From positions 1 through 64,000 of the forward strand of contig NZ_JYKY01000001.1 in the NCBI RefSeq assembly GCF_001042985.1: a stretch of DNA of 64,000 bases, written 5' to 3'. The notes below the pieces were generated by a model. It did not search any database. It worked only from the letters and a program-made list of their open reading frames with translations, and was not told the DNA's origin. Origin of the DNA: Pseudomonas lundensis. Lineage in GTDB: Bacteria; Pseudomonadota; Gammaproteobacteria; Pseudomonadales; Pseudomonadaceae. The translations under genes and the position numbers were made by a program. This document shows positions 45,262 through 55,258 of this stretch, in pieces (the first letter of the stretch is position 1; every line of letters starts with the position of its first letter).

Positions 45262-46356
45262 ATGACGCCTCTAGAACGATATCAAGCTGATCTGAAACGC
45301 CCGGACTTCTTCCACGATGCCGCGCAGGAAAACGCCGTACGCCATTTGCAGCGTCTGTACGACGATCTGGTTGCCTCTTCGCAGAGCAAGCCGGGCCTGT
45401 TCGGCAAGCTGTTCGGCAAAAAGGACCAGACGCCGGTCAAAGGCCTGTACTTCTGGGGTGGCGTAGGGCGGGGCAAGACTTATCTGGTTGATACGTTCTT
45501 CGATGCCCTGCCGTTTAAGCAGAAGGTTCGTACGCACTTCCACCGCTTCATGAAGCGTGTGCATGAAGAAATGCGCACCCTGAATGGCGAAAAAAACCCG
45601 CTGACCATCATTGCCAAGCGTTTTGCCGACGAGGCGCGGGTGATTTGTTTCGATGAGTTCTTTGTGTCGGACATTACCGACGCCATGATTCTCGGGACGC
45701 TGATGGAAGAGCTGTTCAAAAACGGTGTCACTCTGGTTGCGACTTCTAACATCGTGCCTGATGGTTTGTACAAAGACGGTTTGCAGCGCGCGCGCTTCTT
45801 GCCTGCCATTGCACTGATCAAGCAGAACACCGAGATCGTCAACGTTGACAGTGGTGTGGACTACCGCCTGCGCCATCTGGAACAAGCTGAGCTGTTTCAC
45901 TTTCCGCTCAATGAAGCGTCGGAAAAATCTCTGCGCGAGAGCTTTAAAGCGCTCACACATAACTCGACCCGTGCTGTGGAAAACGATGACTTGATCATCG
46001 AGAACCGCACCATTCGCGCCTTGCGTACGTGCGATGACGTGGCCTGGTTTGAGTTCCGCGAGCTGTGTGATGGCCCTCGTAGCCAGAACGATTACATTGA
46101 ACTGGGCAAGATCTTCAATGCGGTGATCCTCAGCGGCGTTGAGCAGATGGACGTGAAAACGGATGACATTGCGCGCCGTTTCATCAACATGGTCGACGAA
46201 TTTTACGATCGCAACGTCAAGCTGATCATTTCGGCTGAAGTCGAGCTCAAGGACTTGTACAAGGGCGGGCGTCTGAATTTTGAATTCCAGCGCACCCTGA
46301 GTCGTCTGCTGGAGATGCAATCCCACGAATACCTGACGCGGGCGCACAAGCCTTAG
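45262..46356 (+). CDS. zapE: Cell division ATPase ZapE (AFG1 family)
   Basis: AFG1-like P-loop ATPase of 364 residues that associates with the division ring and influences Z-ring stability. Walker A GGVGRGKT is at 66-73 and Walker B is VICFDEFFVSD; a sensor-like stretch LVATSNIVPDGLY and the C-terminal FEFRELCDGPRSQNDYIEL are typical. Its position next to trpS is conserved (PA4438). The start at 45262 sits only 17 bp after the trpS terminator, so its promoter may lie inside trpS; no strong ribosome site is seen. Confidence 0.93.
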   Translation: MTPLERYQADLKRPDFFHDAAQENAVRHLQRLYDDLVASSQSKPGLFGKLFGKKDQTPVKGLYFWGGVGRGKTYLVDTFFDALPFKQKVRTHFHRFMKRVHEEMRTLNGEKNPLTIIAKRFADEARVICFDEFFVSDITDAMILGTLMEELFKNGVTLVATSNIVPDGLYKDGLQRARFLPAIALIKQNTEIVNVDSGVDYRLRHLEQAELFHFPLNEASEKSLRESFKALTHNSTRAVENDDLIIENRTIRALRTCDDVAWFEFRELCDGPRSQNDYIELGKIFNAVILSGVEQMDVKTDDIARRFINMVDEFYDRNVKLIISAEVELKDLYKGGRLNFEFQRTLSRLLEMQSHEYLTRAHKP

Positions 46357-46372
46357 TCGAGCACTTCATGAG

Positions 46373-46400
46373 AAAGGCCTGCTGATGCAGGCCTTTTTTG
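46373..46400. terminator. Terminator of zapE
   Basis: AAAGGCCTGC (46373-46382) pairs perfectly with GCAGGCCTTT (46387-46396) around a 4-nt loop, with a T-run on the plus strand. It may also serve the converging regulator gene. Confidence 0.92.
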
Positions 46401-46424
46401 TTTGGCGATGTGCGTTGCGGCCGG

Positions 46425-47420
46425 CTACGCGGCTTGTTGAAATTGGTGGCGGTATTGGTTGGGGGACAGCTCGGTGTGTTGCCGGAACAAGCGCGCAAAG
46501 AAGCTGGCGTCGTCGTACCCCACGTCGTAACTGATGGTCTTGATGCTTTTGCGGGTGGCCGAAAGCAGCCCTTTGGCGGTCTCTATGCGCAGGCGTTGCA
46601 GGTAATGCAAGGGTTTGTCGCCTGTCGCCAGCTGGAAGCGCCGCATAAAATTACGAATGCTCATGCCGTGCTCGCGAGCCACGTCCTCGAAGCGGAACTT
46701 GTCGGCAAAGTGTTCTTCGAGCCAGTGCTGGATTTGCAGAATGATCACGTCCTGATGCAGCTTTTGCCCGCCAAACCCGATGCGGCCGGGGGCGTAGTTG
46801 CGTTGCACTTCATACAGGATGTCGCGTGCGACGGCCTGGGCAATATTGGCGCCACAGAAGCGTTCGATCAGGTAAATGTAAAGGTCGCAGGCTGAGGTCG
46901 GCCCCCCCGCGCAATACAAATTGTCAGCATCTGTCAGGTGTTTGTCTTGATTCAGATGAACGCCCGGGAAGCGCTCGGCGAAGCTGTTGAAAAATCGCCA
47001 GTAGGTTGTCGCTTCCTTGCCCTCCAGCAAACCGGCTTCTGCCAGCCAGAACACGCCAGTGGCTTCAGCGCAGAGCACGGCGCCGCGTGCGTGTTGTGCG
47101 CGTAACCAGGGCAAAATTTGCGGATAGCGCTCACACAGTGTGTCGAAATCGTCCCAAAAGGCGGGGAGGATGATGATGTCTGTGTCTTCGAGGCTGCCGT
47201 CCACTGGAAGCATCACATTACTGAAACTGCTGACAGGCAGGCCGTCAGGGCTGACGAGCCGTGTTTCGAAGGTAGCGTTGAGGCCTTGGCCAAGCTGTTT
47301 GCCGTGGCGCAGGCTGGCGAGGTGAAAGAAATCCTTGGCTTGCATCAGTGTCGAGGCAAAAACCCGATCGATGGCCAATATGCTGACGCGCCGCAAGGGC
47401 GCGGTGAGATGAGTAGACAT
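46425..47420 (-). CDS. GlxA-type AraC-family transcriptional regulator
   Basis: A 331-residue regulator with an N-terminal DJ-1/PfpI-like domain (about 12-190; DTDIIILPAFWDDFD, AVLCAEATGVFWLAEAGLLE) and a C-terminal AraC double helix-turn-helix (about 225-325; FEDVAREHGMSIRNFMRRFQ and ISYDVGYDDASFFARLFRQH). Members sense amino acid or choline-derived ligands; the effector here is unknown. The start at 47420 (MSTHLTAPLRRVSIL) lacks a good ribosome site. It could control the adjacent aldo/keto reductase, but nothing in the sequence proves it. Confidence 0.88.
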   Translation of the reverse strand: MSTHLTAPLRRVSILAIDRVFASTLMQAKDFFHLASLRHGKQLGQGLNATFETRLVSPDGLPVSSFSNVMLPVDGSLEDTDIIILPAFWDDFDTLCERYPQILPWLRAQHARGAVLCAEATGVFWLAEAGLLEGKEATTYWRFFNSFAERFPGVHLNQDKHLTDADNLYCAGGPTSACDLYIYLIERFCGANIAQAVARDILYEVQRNYAPGRIGFGGQKLHQDVIILQIQHWLEEHFADKFRFEDVAREHGMSIRNFMRRFQLATGDKPLHYLQRLRIETAKGLLSATRKSIKTISYDVGYDDASFFARLFRQHTELSPNQYRHQFQQAA

Positions 47421-47588
47421 GATTTGATTATTCTTATAGGTGAAATTGGTCAACTTACGGCTGGATCGTCTTATTTTTTATCCTGTGTGTCTAGGGGCTG
47501 TTCCCGTTTCATGGCAGCCGCCCTGCGCCACGTGGACTTTCGTCCGTTCAAGTCGCGTGTCACCTGGCCAGCGATACAGCGGCGGCCG

Positions 47589-47621
47589 GTAGCGGCGCAA
47601 GCCATCGCCAGCCGCTGCTAC
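47589..47621. repeat. REP-like palindromic element after the tas gene
   Basis: GTAGCGGC at 47589-47596 pairs with GCCGCTGCTAC at 47611-47621 (two extra bases), enclosing GCAAGCCATCGCCA. GC-rich hairpins with GTAG/CTAC ends are typical of Pseudomonas REP sequences. It lies 10 bp beyond the reductase stop. Family assignment is by look only. Confidence 0.5.
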
Positions 47622-47631
47622 GGGGCGGGTG

Positions 47632-48670
47632 TCAAGGCGCGGGGTTTGGCTGCGCTTTGTGAATGGCCTCGATACCTGCCAGTACTTCGTCCGAGAGTTT
47701 TATTTTGATGCTGTCGATGTTGCTCTCAAGTTGCGCCATCGTGGTTGCGCCAATGATATTGCTGGTGACGAACGGCTGTTGCGTCACATAAGCCAGGGCC
47801 ATTTGCGCCGGATCCAAGCCGTGTTGACGAGCCAGCGCCACATAGCGCTCGGGCAGCCACGGCCTGCGGGTTGGAATAGCGCGAGAAGCGGCTGTAGAGG
47901 CTCAGGCGGCCCTTTGGAGGGCGGGCGCCTGCGTTGTACTTGCCGGAGAGCATCCCGAACGCCAGCGGGGAGTAGGCGAGCAGGCCGCACTGTTCGCGAA
48001 TGGCGATTTCAGCCAGGCCGACTTCAAAGCTGCGATTGAGCAAGTTGTAGGGGTTCTGGATTGAAACGGCTCGCGGCCAGCCCCGGCTCTCGGCCAGTTG
48101 CAGGAATTTCATCGTGGCCCACGGGGTTTCGTTGGACAGGCCGATGTGTCGGATTTTGCCCGCTTTTACTTGCTCGTCGAGGGCTTCGAGGGTGTCTTCA
48201 AGCGGAGTGAACTGCTCGTCAGCATGGTGCGTATAGCCCAGTTGGCCAAAGAAATTGGTGCTGCGCTCGGGCCAATGCAGCTGGTAGAGGTCGATCCAGT
48301 CGGTTTGCAAGCGTTTGAGGCTCGCATCCAGCGCCTGGACGATATGGGTGCGGTTGTGTTTGAGCTGGCCATCGCGGATGTAGTCGATACCATTGCCGGG
48401 GCCGGCGATTTTACTGGCCAGTATCCAGTCGGCACGATCGCCGCGGGCCTTGAACCAGTTGCCTATGTAACGCTCGGTGGTGGCGTAGGTCTCGGCCTTG
48501 GGTGGCACCGGGTACATTTCGGCGGTGTCGATGAAATTGATCCCTGCGTTTTTTGCGTACTCAATCTGCGCGAAGGCTTCATCCTGGGTGTTCTGCTCGC
48601 CCCAGGTCATGGTTCCGAGGGCAATTGCGCTGACATTCAGGTCGGTTCGGCCTAGCTGGCGGTAGTCCAT
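47632..48670 (-). pseudogene. tas: Tas-type aldo/keto reductase interrupted by a single-base frameshift
   Basis: An NADPH-dependent aldo/keto reductase like E. coli Tas. The 5' part from ATG 48670 (MDYRQLGRTDLNVSAIALGT; AAGGAG upstream) reads in one frame to about 47850. The 3' part (ERYVALARQHGLDPAQMALA through LSDEVLAGIEAIHKAQ, stop at 47632) is in the next frame. Removing one C from the CCC run at 47851-47853 (GGG on the plus strand) restores a continuous 345-residue protein, the same length as Tas. The catalytic tetrad region (DTAEMYP, K in ILASKIAG) is intact in the first part. Either a real inactivating mutation or a sequencing error in a short homopolymer; all else looks well conserved, which favours a recent event. 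P. aeruginosa PA4434 lies at the same place. Confidence 0.85.
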
Positions 48671-48846
48671 AGGGTGCTCCTTGGGGGAAAGAATCATAAA
48701 AGCAGGTTGTAATTTTTTCCGCAATCTGGATAATTGCCGACCTCTTTCTGCAGTGGAAGTGATGCGCCGCCTGCCGAAGAATCTTGCCGTTGAACGGACG
48801 CGCTGACCCGAGCCCCCGATAGCGTCTGTACCCGGCTGCCTTTGAC

Positions 48847-48875
48847 TTGTCAAAGTACGCACTATTCAGTAAGAT
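48847..48875 (+). promoter_or_regulatory. Candidate sigma-70 promoter of rplM-rpsI
   Basis: TTGTCA at 48847-48852, a 17-bp spacer and TAAGAT at 48870-48875, 41 bp before the rplM start. The leader right after it can form CCGCC (48876-48880) / GGCGG (48894-48898), a possible site for L13 autoregulation. Confidence 0.65.
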
Positions 48876-48916
48876 CCGCCGTCTAATTTACAGGGCGGCC
48901 CCTGAGGCTATAAAGA

Positions 48917-49345
48917 ATGAAAACTTTTACTGCTAAACCAGAAACAGTAAAGCGCGACTGGTTTGTCGTCGACGCTGCTGGTCAGACCCTGGGTCGTCTG
49001 GCCACCGAGATCGCGAGCCGTCTGCGTGGCAAGCACAAGCCGGAATACACTCCGCACGTTGACACCGGTGACTACATCGTTGTTATCAATGCTGAGCAGA
49101 TCCGTGTCACTGGTGCCAAAACCTCTGACAAAATGTACTACTCTCACTCCGGTTTCCCGGGCGGGATTAAGTCGATCAACTTCGAAAAGCTGATCGCCAA
49201 AGCTCCTGAGCGCGTGATCGAGACCGCGGTTAAAGGCATGCTGCCTAAAAACCCGCTGGGTCGCGACATGTACCGTAAGCTGAAAGTCTATGCGGGCGCT
49301 GCTCACCCTCATACTGCTCAGCAGCCCCAAGAACTGAAGTTTTAA
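48917..49345 (+). CDS. rplM: 50S ribosomal protein L13
   Basis: Ribosomal protein of 142 residues that binds 23S rRNA early in 50S assembly. The start [20 protein letters not shown] and [20 protein letters not shown], together with [13 protein letters not shown] and the tail [13 protein letters not shown], are diagnostic. First gene of the rplM-rpsI operon, 14 bp before rpsI. In E. coli L13 represses its own message; the same may hold here given the leader hairpin. Confidence 0.98.
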   Translation: MKTFTAKPETVKRDWFVVDAAGQTLGRLATEIASRLRGKHKPEYTPHVDTGDYIVVINAEQIRVTGAKTSDKMYYSHSGFPGGIKSINFEKLIAKAPERVIETAVKGMLPKNPLGRDMYRKLKVYAGAAHPHTAQQPQELKF

Positions 49346-49359
49346 CGGAATAGTTCATT

Positions 49360-49752
49360 ATGTCGGCGACTCAAAACTACGGCACTGGCCGTCGTAAGAC
49401 TGCAACCGCACGCGTTTTCCTGCGTCCGGGTACTGGTAACATCTCCATCAACAACCGCTCCCTGGATAATTTCTTCGGTCGCGAAACTGCCCGCATGGTA
49501 GTTCGTCAGCCGCTGGAATTGACTGAGACTGTTGAGAAATTCGACATCTTCGTTACCGTGATCGGCGGTGGTGTAAGTGGTCAAGCTGGCGCAATCCGCC
49601 ACGGTATCACTCGCGCACTGATGCAATACGACGAAACTCTGCGTGGCGCTCTGCGCAAAGCAGGCTTCGTAACTCGCGATGCTCGTGAAGTTGAACGTAA
49701 GAAAGTCGGTCTGCGTAAAGCGCGTAAGCGTCCGCAGTACTCGAAGCGTTAA
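49360..49752 (+). CDS. rpsI: 30S ribosomal protein S9
   Basis: Ribosomal protein of 130 residues whose C-terminal tail reaches the P-site tRNA. It shows [20 protein letters not shown] near the start and the basic end [17 protein letters not shown] with the terminal SKR that touches tRNA. Second gene of the operon, followed by a terminator. Confidence 0.98.
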   Translation: MSATQNYGTGRRKTATARVFLRPGTGNISINNRSLDNFFGRETARMVVRQPLELTETVEKFDIFVTVIGGGVSGQAGAIRHGITRALMQYDETLRGALRKAGFVTRDAREVERKKVGLRKARKRPQYSKR

Positions 49753-49768
49753 TTCGCAGCTTCGTTCA

Positions 49769-49806
49769 AAAGCGCCCAGTCTCCTTCGGAGCTGGGCGTT
49801 TTTTAT
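49769..49806 (+). terminator. Terminator of rplM-rpsI
   Basis: CGCCCAG with inner CTCC / GGAG pairs to CTGGGCG around TTCG, then TTTTTT. It ends the ribosomal operon before petA. Confidence 0.92.
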
Positions 49807-50005
49807 GGGTGATGATTTATGCGTGTGACAACTTGCCACATCCAGCAAATGCCTATACTACAAGGCTTGTAGCCGACCGAGATCGGTAATTACCTTGTCA
49901 GAGTAGGGGCTTTTCATTACCATTCTGCAAAATTTTTATAAGTTCAGATTTTTACTTAGTAGATGCCTGATTTAACAGGCCACAAAGCTGATGGGAGAGG
50001 ACTGA

Positions 50006-50605
50006 ATGAGCAATGACGGCGTAAATGTCGGCCGGCGTCGCTTCCTCGTAGCAGCCACATCCGTGGTGGGTGCTGCAGGAGCGGTGGGGGCGGCAGTCCC
50101 GTTTGTGGGGTCGTGGTTCCCCAGTGCCAAGGCGAAAGCCGCTGGCGCACCGGTGAAGGTCAATATTGCTAAGGTTGAGCCAGGTCAGCAGATGATTGCT
50201 GAGTGGCGTGGTCAGCCGGTATTCATTGTCCGCCGCACTGAAGAGATTCTGGCGAATCTCAAAAAGATTGACGGCCAGCTTGCTGACCCGGAATCCAAAC
50301 AATCTGACCAACCCGAAAGCTCAACAAATGAATACCGTTCCATCAAGCCGGAAATTCTGGTGTTGATCGGTATTTGTACGCACTTGGGTTGCTCGCCGAC
50401 GTTCCGCCCTGAAGTCGCACCTGCCGACCTGGGTAAGGATTGGGTGGGTGGTTATTTCTGTCCTTGTCATGGTTCGCACTATGACCTGGCCGGTCGCGTC
50501 TACAAGGCACAGCCTGCTCCACTGAACCTGCCGGTGCCGCCTTACTACTACGTAGAGGGCAGTGACAACATCATTGTCGTTGGTCTCGAAGGGGAGAGCG
50601 CGTAA
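50006..50605 (+). CDS. petA: Ubiquinol-cytochrome c reductase iron-sulfur subunit (Rieske protein)
   Basis: Rieske 2Fe-2S subunit of the cytochrome bc1 complex, 199 residues; it carries electrons from quinol to cytochrome c1 in the inner membrane. The cluster motifs are CTHLGC at 124-129 and CPCHGSH at 152-158. The N-terminus has a twin-arginine-type GRRRFL at 9-14 followed by one apolar helix that stays as a membrane anchor, so it is probably inserted through the Tat system. GGGAGAGGA precedes the ATG. Overlaps petB by one base (TAATG). Confidence 0.97.
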   Translation: MSNDGVNVGRRRFLVAATSVVGAAGAVGAAVPFVGSWFPSAKAKAAGAPVKVNIAKVEPGQQMIAEWRGQPVFIVRRTEEILANLKKIDGQLADPESKQSDQPESSTNEYRSIKPEILVLIGICTHLGCSPTFRPEVAPADLGKDWVGGYFCPCHGSHYDLAGRVYKAQPAPLNLPVPPYYYVEGSDNIIVVGLEGESA

Positions 50606-51816
50606 TGAGCAAGTTCATGGATTGGGTAGATGCACGCTTCCCGGCCACCAAGATGTGGGAAGACCATCTCAGCAAGTATTACGCACCGAAGAACTTCAAC
50701 TTCTTCTACTTTTTCGGCTCGCTCGCGTTACTGGTTCTGGTTAACCAGATCGTAACCGGTGTGTGGTTGACCATGAGCTACACGCCGTCGGCAGAAGAAG
50801 CATTTGCTTCTGTCGAATACATCATGCGTGACGTTGAATACGGCTCGATCTTGCGCCTGTTGCACTCTACGGGTGCATCTGCGTTCTTTATCGTGGTGTA
50901 TCTGCACATGTTCCGTGGCCTGCTCTACGGTTCGTACCAGAAGCCGCGTGAGCTGGTTTGGCTGTTCGGCATGATGATCTATCTGGCCCTGATGGCTGAA
51001 GCCTTCATGGGTTACCTGCTGCCTTGGGGGCAAATGTCCTACTGGGGTGCCCAGGTGATCATCTCGCTGTTTGGTGCAATTCCGGTTATCGGCAACGACC
51101 TGACTCAGTGGATTCGTGGTGATTACCTGATCTCCGGTATTACCCTGAACCGTTTCTTTGCCCTGCACGTAGTGGCTCTGCCTATTGTGATTTTGGGGCT
51201 GGTGGTGCTGCACATTCTTGCCTTGCACGAAGTCGGGTCAAACAACCCGGATGGCGTGGATATCAAGAAGCACAAAGATGAAAACGGCATCCCGCTGGAC
51301 GGCATTCCTTTCCATCCGTACTACACGGTTAAGGATATTGTCGGCGTAGTCGTGTTCCTGTTTGTCTTCTGCTCGATCGTGTTCTTCTTCCCGGAAATGG
51401 GTGGTTATTTCCTCGAAAAGCCGAACTTCGAACAAGCGAACGCCTTTAAAACACCGGAACATATCGCGCCTGTCTGGTACTTCACTCCGTTCTACGCGAT
51501 TTTGCGTGCTATCCCTGACAAGCTCATGGGCGTTATTGCCATGGGTGCAGCGATCGCGGTGCTGTTCGTGTTGCCATGGCTGGACCGTAGCCCTGTCAAA
51601 TCCATGCGCTACAAAGGCTGGATGAGCAAAATTTGGCTGTGGGTATTCTGCATCTCCTTCGTGATTCTGGGTGTGTTGGGCGTATTGGCGCCGACCCCGG
51701 GCCGCACGTTGCTGTCGCAGGTGTGTACCTTCCTGTACTTCGCCTACTTCATTTTGATGCCGTTCTACACCAGGCTTGAGAAGACCAAACCGGTTCCGGA
51801 AAGGGTGACTGGCTGA
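50605..51816 (+). CDS. petB: Cytochrome b subunit of the bc1 complex
   Basis: Membrane subunit of 403 residues with eight predicted helices and two b-type hemes. Landmarks include NFNFFYFFGSLALLVLVNQI, GASAFFIVVYLHMFRGL, GYLLPWGQMSYWGAQVI (Qo-site region) and FFALHVVALPIVILGLVVLH. The PEWY motif of many cytochromes b corresponds to APVWYFTPFYAILRAIP, i.e. PVWY here, as in other Pseudomonas. Both ends overlap neighbours by one base, so petABC is tightly coupled. Confidence 0.97.
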   Translation: MSKFMDWVDARFPATKMWEDHLSKYYAPKNFNFFYFFGSLALLVLVNQIVTGVWLTMSYTPSAEEAFASVEYIMRDVEYGSILRLLHSTGASAFFIVVYLHMFRGLLYGSYQKPRELVWLFGMMIYLALMAEAFMGYLLPWGQMSYWGAQVIISLFGAIPVIGNDLTQWIRGDYLISGITLNRFFALHVVALPIVILGLVVLHILALHEVGSNNPDGVDIKKHKDENGIPLDGIPFHPYYTVKDIVGVVVFLFVFCSIVFFFPEMGGYFLEKPNFEQANAFKTPEHIAPVWYFTPFYAILRAIPDKLMGVIAMGAAIAVLFVLPWLDRSPVKSMRYKGWMSKIWLWVFCISFVILGVLGVLAPTPGRTLLSQVCTFLYFAYFILMPFYTRLEKTKPVPERVTG

Positions 51817-52595
51817 TGAAAAAGCTATTTGCTGTATTGATGCTTGCTGTTATGCCTGCACTGTCTTTCGCTGCGGAGCAGGGTGTTCAGCTCGACAAAG
51901 TCGACATTGATGTGTCTGACAAGGCTGCCATGCAGGACGGCGCACGTACGTTCGCCAACTACTGCATGGGCTGTCACAGTGCCAAGTTCCAGCGCTATGA
52001 GCGGGTTGCTGACGACCTGGGCATTCCTCACGACGTCATGCTCGAAAACCTGGTGATGACCGGTGCCAAGATCGGTGATCACATGGACATCGGCATGAAG
52101 CCTGAAGATGCCAAAGCGTGGTTCGGCGCGGCACCGCCCGATCTGACCCTGGTGGCGCGTGTACGTGGTACTGACTGGCTCTACAGCTACTTGCGCTCGT
52201 TCTATGAGGACCCGTCGCGCCCTTGGGGTGTGAACAACAAGGTCTTCCCGAACGTGGGCATGCCAAACGTTCTGGCGCCGCTTCAAGGGCGTCAGGTGAT
52301 TGGCTGCAAGCAAGTTCAGATCGTCGAAGACGGCAAGAAGCAGTATGATCCGCTCACCGGCACGCCTTTGACACACGAAGCGTGCGACCAGCTGACAGTA
52401 CTGCCAAAAACCGGCACGCTGACTGAAGAGCAGTTCGACGAGAAGATCAAGAACCTCGTGACCTTCCTGGCCTATTCGGCCAACCCGGTGAAGCTGGAGC
52501 ATCAGCGCATCGGCACGTACGTTCTGCTCTATCTGGCGTTCTTCTTTGTATTCGCTTATTTGCTCAAGCGTGAGTACTGGAAAGACGTGCACTGA
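51816..52595 (+). CDS. petC: Cytochrome c1
   Basis: Heme c subunit of bc1, 259 residues. It has a signal peptide (MKKLFAVLMLAVMPALSFAA), a heme motif CMGCH at 50-54 and a C-terminal membrane anchor (IGTYVLLYLAFFFVFAYLLK) that leaves the heme domain in the periplasm. The axial methionine is probably in NVGMPNVLAP. The cysteine pairs GCKQ and EACDQL in the middle could form a disulfide, a feature of proteobacterial c1. Last gene of petABC. Confidence 0.97.
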   Translation: MKKLFAVLMLAVMPALSFAAEQGVQLDKVDIDVSDKAAMQDGARTFANYCMGCHSAKFQRYERVADDLGIPHDVMLENLVMTGAKIGDHMDIGMKPEDAKAWFGAAPPDLTLVARVRGTDWLYSYLRSFYEDPSRPWGVNNKVFPNVGMPNVLAPLQGRQVIGCKQVQIVEDGKKQYDPLTGTPLTHEACDQLTVLPKTGTLTEEQFDEKIKNLVTFLAYSANPVKLEHQRIGTYVLLYLAFFFVFAYLLKREYWKDVH

Positions 52596-52625
52596 TATCG
52601 TTACACGCATTGCTGTTTAACGTGT

Positions 52626-52742
52626 GCGCCCGAGGGTGTCTCTGAACAGGTAGCTAGGCTGGTTGTGGTACACAAGGTCGTTTGATCGTGTGTGCCATCA
52701 TCATGCAGTTACTGGAGACGCACCTCGGGCGCTTTCGTTTTT
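52626..52742 (+). ncRNA. Structured element with long-range stem and U-tract between petC and sspA
   Basis: GCGCCCGAGG (52626-52635) pairs perfectly with CCTCGGGCGC (52723-52732); the stem extends inward through TG/CA and TCT/AGA with a bulge and a mismatch. Inside the about 70-nt loop lies a second hairpin: GGTACACA with GGTC (about 52667-52678) against GATC and TGTGTGCC. TTTCGTTTTT follows at once. It could be an unusual petABC terminator or, if transcription starts before it, a leader/attenuator of sspA, whose start codon is only 37 bp further on. No known class recognised. Confidence 0.6.
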
Positions 52743-52779
52743 CTGCTTCTGATCATTTCAACAAGCGAGGAGGACCGCC

Positions 52780-53397
52780 ATGGGCGTGACCAATCGGTTG
52801 GCCTGTTACTCCGACCCCGCCGACCACTATTCCCATCGAGTGCGCATTGTGCTCGCCGAGAAAGGTGTCAGCGCCGAGATCATTAGTGTGGAGGCGGGTC
52901 GTCAACCGCCAAAACTGATCGAAGTGAACCCATACGGCAGTTTGCCAACGCTGGTCGATCGTGACCTTGCGTTGTGGGAATCGACTGTAGTGATGGAATA
53001 CCTGGATGAGCGTTATCCGCATCCGCCTTTGCTGCCGGTCTATCCGGTCGCACGTGCCAACAGCCGTCTGCTGATCCATCGTATCCAGCGTGACTGGTGC
53101 GCCTTGGTGGACCTGATTCTGGATTCGCGCACCAAAGAGCCTGCGCGTGTACAGGCACGTAAAGAGCTGCGCGAGAGCTTGACGGGTGTGTCGGCGTTAT
53201 TTGCTGACAAACCTTTTTTCCTCAGTGACGAGCAAAGTCTGGTCGACTGCTGTCTATTGCCGATACTCTGGCGTTTGCCTGTTTTGGGTATTGAACTGCC
53301 GCGGCCTGCCAAGCCGCTGCTTGATTATATGGAGCGCCAGTTTGCGCGTGAGGCTTTCCAGGCAAGCTTGTCTGGTGTCGAACGCGACATGCGCTAA
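52780..53397 (+). CDS. sspA: Stringent starvation protein A
   Basis: RNA polymerase-associated regulator of 205 residues with a glutathione S-transferase fold but no expected transferase activity. The N-terminal thioredoxin-like domain reads [20 protein letters not shown] and ends near [20 protein letters not shown], followed by an all-helical domain with [10 protein letters not shown], the conserved surface in SspA. GAGGAGG lies upstream. It acts on stress and virulence genes. sspB follows by 17 bp and the two form an operon. Confidence 0.95.
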   Translation: MGVTNRLACYSDPADHYSHRVRIVLAEKGVSAEIISVEAGRQPPKLIEVNPYGSLPTLVDRDLALWESTVVMEYLDERYPHPPLLPVYPVARANSRLLIHRIQRDWCALVDLILDSRTKEPARVQARKELRESLTGVSALFADKPFFLSDEQSLVDCCLLPILWRLPVLGIELPRPAKPLLDYMERQFAREAFQASLSGVERDMR

Positions 53398-53414
53398 GGC
53401 TTTAGGAGCCCTTG

Positions 53415-53828
53415 ATGAATTCAAGTCGACCTTATCTGGTGCGTGCGCTCTACGAGTGGATTGTTGATAACGACTGCACGCCGCACATGTTGGTAAATTC
53501 CGAATACCCGAAGGTGCAAGTGCCTCAGGGTTTTGCCAGTGAAGGGCAAATCGTGTTGAACGTTGCGCCTGCCGCTGTGCGTAATCTGCACATGGATAAC
53601 GAAGCGGTCAGTTTCGAAGCGCGGTTCGGGGGTGTGCCTCACACGCTGTACGTGCCAATTTCAGCCATTCTGGGGGTCTACGCCCGTGAGAATGGCCAAG
53701 GCATGGTGTTTGATCTGGAAGAAGCTCTTGAGGCTGATGATGAGATCGAACCGGATGATGATTTGCCGCCTCCGGGCAGCGAGCCTCCACGTCCTAGCGG
53801 TCGGCCAAGTCTGAAAGTGGTGAAGTAA
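53415..53828 (+). CDS. sspB: ClpXP adaptor protein SspB
   Basis: Adaptor of 137 residues that binds ssrA-tagged proteins from stalled ribosomes and hands them to ClpXP. The N-terminal substrate-binding domain (MNSSRPYLVRALYEWIVDND to about 105, including IVLNVAPAAVRNL and FGGVPHTLYVPISAILGVYA) is linked by an acidic flexible segment (DDEIEPDDDLPPPGSE) to the ClpX-docking tail RPSLKVVK. AGGAG before the ATG at 53415. The operon ends with a terminator. Confidence 0.96.
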   Translation: MNSSRPYLVRALYEWIVDNDCTPHMLVNSEYPKVQVPQGFASEGQIVLNVAPAAVRNLHMDNEAVSFEARFGGVPHTLYVPISAILGVYARENGQGMVFDLEEALEADDEIEPDDDLPPPGSEPPRPSGRPSLKVVK

Positions 53829-53862
53829 TAAAAAAGGCGACCTCACGAGGTCGCCTTTTTTG
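53829..53862. terminator. Bidirectional terminator after sspB
   Basis: AAAAAGGCGACCTC pairs with GAGGTCGCCTTTTT around a 3-nt loop, at about 53831-53861. Confidence 0.95.
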
Positions 53863-53948
53863 TGCGTGTTGTTTTTCAGGGTCTTGTCTGTCGAACGTGT
53901 GCCGATCCGTCATCTGCTTTGTGGCTCGGCACCAGCGTTCGGGTTGGT

Positions 53949-55120
<1,172 letters not shown>

Positions 55121-55258
55121 CTATGTGACCTTAAGTAGGGCGGCAGTTCGGGCGTGATCCAGGTATTCCTGAGTGACTTCCCGGTACAAAAAATGTACAG
55201 CCTGCCAAGCAAAGCAAAATCGTTGAATAAAGGGTTTTTGAATCGGCCCGCCAGCCCT

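Noticed and set aside
45271..46347. 358-codon minus-strand frame across zapE
   Set aside because: Antisense of a clear AFG1-family ATPase; no independent evidence.
47118..47708. 196-codon plus-strand frame over the GlxA-type gene start and tas end
   Set aside because: It crosses two real genes and the REP-like element and has no conserved features.
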